This document shows positions 8,421-12,971 of a DNA stretch of 12,971 nt, piece after piece (position 1 is the first letter of the stretch; the number at the start of each line of letters is the position of its first letter). The stretch is from Salpingoeca rosetta. Its lineage: Eukaryota; Opisthokonta; Choanoflagellata; Craspedida; Salpingoecidae. The translations under genes and the position numbers were made by a program. The stretch covers positions 1-12,971 of the forward strand of contig NW_004754919.1 in the NCBI RefSeq assembly GCF_000188695.1, in the 5' to 3' direction. The notes under the pieces are model-generated. The model did no database searches. It was not told the origin of the DNA and saw only the letters and a list, made by a program, of their open reading frames with translations.

Positions 8421-8790
8421 ACAAGCAATCCATCAATCAAGCAATCAAGCAGACGAGCAAGCACACAAGCAAGAAGCAAGCAAGCCAAACAAAGGGACAA
8501 GTATTCATTCACTCCGCTTGGACGAGCGACACGTCCACCACGTGGTGCGTGCGTGTGTGTTGTACTCACTGCTCTGCCCTCCTTTACACTGTTCCTCCCT
8601 GCCTCGCAGTCCACTCTCCCTTTCTACCCTTTGCACACCCTTTGCTTGACCTGCTCTCTGCACACCCTCTCTTCTCCACCCCCCCGCCCCTTCACTCACA
8701 CGTCTCAAGTCACATGTCTCTCATCTCACCCTTTGCTTTTGGCTGCAACGCTGCGCGTCTTCATCTCCACCACCACCACCTGTTTGGCAG
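8421..8790. other. Right host flank, low complexity, no gene
   Basis: AAGC/CAAG-rich sequence (8430-8490) resembles imperfect tetranucleotide repeats and is followed by a C/T-rich stretch to 8790. The pyrimidine tract and TTTGGCAG at 8783-8790 look like the 3' end of an intron and precede the first block of the importin-5 remnant. The plus frame in register with the left flank is open from 8421 to 8795. Confidence 0.5.
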
Positions 8791-9372
8791 GCTGACGATG
8801 AGGATGATGATGGTGGCTTGAACGACAGTACCGTGTCCTTGAGCGCGTGCCATCACCGTGTGCCACGACAACAAGAGGCACTTCCTTCTCTCTCGCTCTG
8901 TCTCGGTATGTGTGTGGCTGATGGCGTGGGGGGGGGTGTTGCCTGGGATTTCCATTCCACTGCACTGTACCTCAGTGCGCTGCGTGCCGCGACATGCACA
9001 CCACAGTTTGCACTCCTCCTCCCCCACTTATCCCCTCGGCATGTCCTTGTCCTTGTCAACCACCTCCCCTCGTCCATCACACCCCACCCCCCCCCACACC
9101 CCACACATACTCTCTCTCCTTTACCCCTGTCACGATGTGTGCTTGCTTCAAAGCAGGCCGCTGACATTGTCATCACCGCTGTCAGACGGTGGTCGGTGCC
9201 ATGCACGAGCATGGAGACAGTGAGCCAGCTCGTGGTCTCCAGCGTGGTGGCTGGAATGTGCACTGAGGTGAAGGATCCCACCACCACACTTCCGCTTCCA
9301 TGCCGCCATGGCTGACACCACTGGCACTGCTGGTTAACACGCACCAGCAGGCATCGCTCCCAGCGCCACACA

Positions 9373-9375
9373 TGT

Positions 9376-9414
<39 letters not shown>
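9373..9414 (+). repeat. (TG)n microsatellite in remnant intron
   Basis: Nearly pure TG run with a TC and a TA interruption, between the second and third importin-5 blocks. Another shorter TG run lies at 9809-9828. Confidence 0.9.
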
Positions 9415-9415
<1 letters not shown>

Positions 9416-9613
9416 TTGAATTCATTTGCACTCGTTGCCCCTCCCGCATGTCGAAACAACCACGCACACCGACCACCCCTCGTCAACACAACACCATTCA
9501 ACATCCCCACTGGGCTGATGCAGGGCTGCACTGGCACGTCGTGCACGACAGCTTCTCATCGTCAGTTCTCCCTTCTCTCCTGTTTTGTCTTCACACAGGT
9601 CGCATCACCCCCG

Positions 9614-9660
9614 CCCCACCCTCCCGTTGCACGCGCTTCCCCACCCTCCCGTTGCACGCG
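9614..9660. repeat. 25-bp tandem duplication (two copies)
   Basis: CCCACCCTCCCGTTGCACGC is repeated with a 25-bp period inside a probable intron of the importin-5 remnant. Confidence 0.9.
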
Positions 9661-10545
9661 TGCACACCTGCTGCTGCAGCCAACCACCCACACACATCGT
9701 CGCCGCAACGCCGCATCAACCAACCGCAGCCACTGACAGCCACGGGCATTGCACCTTTGCTGCCAGCACGTGGCCCCACCTCAACCTGCCACATCATCAT
9801 CACTGCCATGTGTGTGTGTGTGTGTGTGCATGCATGCGTGTTCACACCATCGTCAACCACACCACGCCAACACAGCAACAGCTGCACTGCTTGCTGTCCT
9901 GCGCGGCGTTGTGGCGCTGCACTCAAGGCCCTTTGTCAACCAGTTTCCCGCTGCTAGCTGTGCTTCTCCCTGCCCATCTCAATCACCTCAGCTTCAACCA
10001 CAACTGCTGCTGTTTTTCGCCACCTCATCTTCTGCCAGCGACGTATCCCACCGCGGTCATAGCCGTCACTGCACGCTGCCGGTTTCAAGCAGCTCACTGC
10101 GCTGGACGCTGTTGGCTCGTGGACCACCACACCGTTGTTGGAAGAGGGATTGGCCGTGATTGTGGCGGTTGTTGTGGTGGTACTGCACGCCATGACAACA
10201 ACAGCGGCAGTTGATGAGGTGATGGTGTGTTTGCACTCCTCACTGGTTGCAGCGGCAGCAAGGAGGCGGCCATCGTGTTTCTGGTTCGCATGCATGTGCT
10301 GGCCAACGTGGCGCAGGAGCGGTTCTTGGACTACGACAACGACTCTGTGCCGTTTATGAAGAACATTCTCCAGCACGCGAACGACAGGCAATACCGCATG
10401 CTGCGCGGCCTGTGGGCGTGTTTGTTTGCAAGGACATGTTTGCGCCGGATGCACACGACCTCATGCACATTATGTAAGCCAGCGCCGCCCAGATTGAGGA
10501 GGATGATCCACAACCCACATACATCCACACAAGGTGCGCTCAAGG

Positions 10546-10548
<3 letters not shown>

Positions 10549-10613
<65 letters not shown>

Positions 10614-10630
10614 GTGTGTGTGTGTGTGTG
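10549..10630 (+). repeat. Composite (AG)31-(GT)10 microsatellite
   Basis: A pure AG run (10549-10610) passes directly into GT repeats (10611-10630). It sits where about 200 or more importin-5 residues are missing, in the interval 10535-10732 that joins DDPQPTY to AVESLL. The repeat may mark the deletion junction. Confidence 0.93.
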
Positions 10631-10848
10631 TTCATGAACATGTGTGAACATGTCGCTTCGTCGTTTCCCTCCTTTCTCCACTTTCGCCTTGCCAAGCCTC
10701 ACCGCCACCCCTTGTCGTCCTGCCGCGTTCAGGCTGTTGAGTCGCTGCTCGCTGTGATTCAGGGTGCCCGGCTCCCGCGCATCCCCCAACTCCGGCGCGA
10801 CCGAGAACTGCATCTCCGTCTTTGTCAAGATTGCACATGGCCTCTCAG

Positions 10849-10948
<100 letters not shown>

Positions 10949-11747
10949 TGCGACACTCCTTCTTCGCCGTCCTTTGACATTGGTTGTTTGTTCTTTGTTG
11001 TCACGTTGTCGTCGCTTATTCTTTACCTCCTCATCCACCCATCCACCACCAACCCTTGCACAGACGAGATGCTGACACATCTGCTTGACTGGCTGTCTAT
11101 TACAGAAGACGACGATGAGGCAAAGTACATCTTCACATGCCTCGTCGAGGTCCTCCAAGCGTGAGTGCTACGACTGTGTTTTGTGTGTGTGTGGGTGTAT
11201 GTGTGTGTGTGTGTGTGTGCATGTGTCGGTGGTGTGCTCTGCCGCCTGTCGTTCTTGTTCCCGACTGACTCCCCCGTCCCCCCTCCCCCATTGCTCCCTC
11301 TCCTTCCTTGTGTTGTTGCTTCAGTCGGCAAGATCCACGCGTGACCGCGCCTGAGAGCCCGGTGAAGATTGTGCGTGCGTTTGTTTGTGCAGGTGATTGG
11401 CACACCCGCGGCCGCCGTCAACGAGCCCCACTGCCCAGGGCATGTACACAGCCTCATTGTGCGTGGGTTGTGTTGTGTGTGTTTTATGTGTTGTGTGTGT
11501 GTGTGTGTGTGTTTGCTGCCTCGAATATGCGCGATTGTCGTGTACTTCGTGTACTTTCCCATCCTCTTCCTCCTCTTCCTCCCTCCTCCTCATTCTCACA
11601 CTCCTCATTCTCACGCCCTCGTGTCGTTTCCTCTCGTAGAACATGCAGGATTCGCCTGCCCACGGTGTGTTGGGGCAGTTGATGCAGGATCCACAGGTGC
11701 ACGCCCGCGTGCAGTGCGCTGTTGAGGCGCTTAGCTCGTCCGCGTAG

Positions 11748-12227
11748 TCGCCATGTTGTGATGTGTCGTGTCAACTTGTGCACCAGTTGAACGAATGGCT
11801 GAATGTCTGTCGATTCCTCTGTTACATTCCTCTTGTTGCTCTTTTCCCTCTTCCCTTCTCTTCTTGTTCTTCTCTTCTGTTCTTCCCTTCCTTCACTCTC
11901 CCTCTCGCCTGCTTGCTTGCTTGCTTATGTCACGCCCTTCTTGTGCTTGCCTGTTGTTTCCATTGTATGGCGCTGTGTACGGCTGAACACGTTCTTGGTG
12001 TGTTTGGTGGATGTGCTGCTGCTGCTGCTGTGTGTGTTTGATTCTGGCTTGTGACTGGATGGTGCTGTTTGATGTGCAGAGGGTTTGGCTGTTGTTTGGT
12101 TGGCTTGGCTTCATGTTGCGTGTGGGCACTGCTGTGTGTGTGTGTGGATGTGTGTTGGGAGTGTTGTTTGTGGGTTGGACTGGGAGCGTTGTTTGTGGGT
12201 TGTGTGGCGGACCTGTTCCTTCCTCAG
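11748..12227. other. Pyrimidine- then GT-rich spacer, no gene
   Basis: After the importin-5 stop there is a T/C-rich stretch (11810-11960) with a (TTGC)4-like run near 11908-11925. A (CTG)4 patch lies near 12015-12030, followed by GT-rich DNA. GGGAGYGTTGTTTGTGGGTTG is repeated with a 24-bp period near 12157-12201. A long minus-strand open frame here is Gln/His/Thr-rich and looks like a shadow of the low-complexity sequence. Confidence 0.5.
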
Positions 12228-12530
12228 TAAATGGCTCGATGAAAATGATGAGACCCGCTTGACGGTGGTGATGGTGGAGCGGCGGTGATGTTTGTGGTGT
12301 TGATGTGGCTACAGACATTGGTGTATTGTACCGACCAGGCAAGACCAAAAGAAGCTGGGAGGGAGCGGCTGTTGTTCCTTTCGGCGCGACAAAGCGAGTT
12401 GCGTTGCTGCTGGTTGGCTGGAGGCACTTCATCCTGTTTGTTTGTTGTGTTCCGTCAGGAACGAGGGCTCGAAGAGATTGTTGACGAACATCTTCCACGG
12501 AAGCGCTGCTGTGCGGATAACCTCTGAAAG
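12228..12530 (+). other. Possible exons of an unidentified gene
   Basis: Three protein-like pieces follow good acceptors: KWLDENDETRLTVVMVERR after CCTTCCTCAG (from 12228), GKTKRSWEGAAVVPFGATKR after GACCAG (about 12340-12410), and ERGLEEIVDEHLPRKRCCAD, which ends at a TGA near 12528, after CCGTCAG. Pieces two and three join in phase 0, but the first does not join cleanly to the second. I do not recognise the protein. The intervening DNA is GT-rich, like other introns in this window. It could be another decayed gene. Confidence 0.3.
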
Positions 12531-12605
12531 GTTTTGCGAATCGTCCAATGGCTGAGTCGCAAAACAACAACACAAAGGAAACAAACAAAAAGCAGCGCGT
12601 TGAGT

Positions 12606-12971
12606 TGTCGTCCATTTTGTCGTCGTCTTCTTCCAGTCACTCACGAACACGTCACAACAAGCCACAAGGAGAAAAGACGACGCGCCGCCATGTCCGGCAG
12701 CGCAAAGGCGGCGCAGCCGCCGGTTAGGGAAAACCCTGTGCGACAAATCTGGTTCGGGTAGCGCAGCGATGCGGGAGCGAGCGTAGCGGTTAGCGGGGGT
12801 AGGGCTTCACAGCATGCGATTTGATGGTTAGTGGACGCGCCTCGAGCTTTTGCGCGTGGTCACGAACCGGCAATGCTCACTTCGCAACCGTAGTTTAGCA
12901 ATGGTCACCGGTAATATTTTTTAAAACCCTGTCGTCGTCCATTTGTCGTTGTCTTCTTCCAGCTCACGAGC
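12606..12971. repeat. Direct repeat ending in an acceptor-like tract
   Basis: GTCGTCCATTTTGTCGTCGT plus CTTCTTCCAG and CACTCACGAAC (12606-12650) is repeated with a few changes at 12933-12971, about 327 bp downstream. Both copies contain TCTTCTTCCAG followed by CTCACGA. The minus strand of the right copy reads ARELEEDNDKWTTTGF then stop, so a coding origin on that strand is possible. Confidence 0.75.
12690..12761 (+). CDS. Possible first exon of a downstream gene
   Basis: ATG at 12690 has a near-ideal Kozak context (GCCGCCATGT) and starts MSGSAKAAQPP. A possible donor, CCG|GTTAGG, lies at 12723. The acceptor-like TCTTCTTCCAG at about 12952-12962 would then open a second exon at the window edge. 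If not spliced, the frame ends at TAG 12759-12761 after 23 codons. The product is unknown. The rest of 12762-12930 shows nothing recognisable apart from an AT-rich patch at 12913-12925. Confidence 0.3.
   Translation: MSGSAKAAQPPVRENPVRQIWFG

Noticed and set aside
9157..9315. Second frame (RFHAAMADTTGTAG) as the continuation of the importin-5 HEAT block
   Set aside because: The block at 9874-9945 aligns better with that part of the family, so 9290-9330 is more likely intron.
12740..12860. tRNA-like GGTTAGCG and GGTTCGGG sequences
   Set aside because: No pairing acceptor stem, anticodon arm or correctly spaced B box could be assembled.

Overview
This window looks like nuclear DNA from an intron-bearing unicellular eukaryote with moderate GC. 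The evidence is short GT-AG introns, many long (GT)n/(CA)n tracts, and a degraded importin-5 gene in pieces. An opisthokont protist such as a choanoflagellate would fit, but that is a guess from style and not a demonstrated placement. No bacterial operon structure, CRISPR array, rRNA or tRNA was found.

Layout. (1) 1-2858: low-complexity, microsatellite-rich DNA. It contains a possible small three-exon minus-strand gene (22-598), a second possible minus-strand exon (1811-1985) and two adjacent two-copy tandem duplications (58 bp and 60 bp). (2) 2859-8420: the main content, a complete 5,550-bp cut-and-paste DNA transposon. It has perfect 16-bp terminal inverted repeats and a 6-bp target-site duplication (AATGAC). 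Subterminal GTCCGCT repeats include a near-perfectly symmetric palindrome at each end. Six exons join in frame to give one 1,446-residue transposase-like protein. (3) 8421-8790: low-complexity host flank. (4) 8791-11747: remains of an importin-5 / Kap121 (importin beta-3) gene on the plus strand. It is truncated at the 5' side, lacks roughly 200 or more internal residues, and carries frameshifts and an in-frame stop, so it is best called a pseudogene. (5) 11748-12971: pyrimidine-rich spacer, possible exons of a further plus-strand gene (12228-12530), a possible first exon with a strong Kozak context (12690), and a duplicated block that ends in a splice-acceptor-like sequence.

The transposon is the most interesting item. 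Its protein carries an NLS-like basic patch, a C2HC zinc finger and a DDE/RNase H-like core. The core shows D590 in a VDGLSLS motif, D764 in a PDxxHLxKxxRN motif typical of P-element/THAP9-like transposases, and a candidate E1181. About 200 residues of repeated beta-strand units, resembling a beta-propeller, lie between the second D and the E. The 6-bp duplication does not fit the usual 7-8 bp of P elements, so the superfamily is open. Three E2F-like motifs upstream of the start codon, and an intron holding both an in-frame stop and an AATAAA signal, suggest cell-cycle and splicing control. Both ideas are inference.

Gene structures were built by eye from reading-frame continuity, splice dinucleotides and remembered protein families. 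No search was run.
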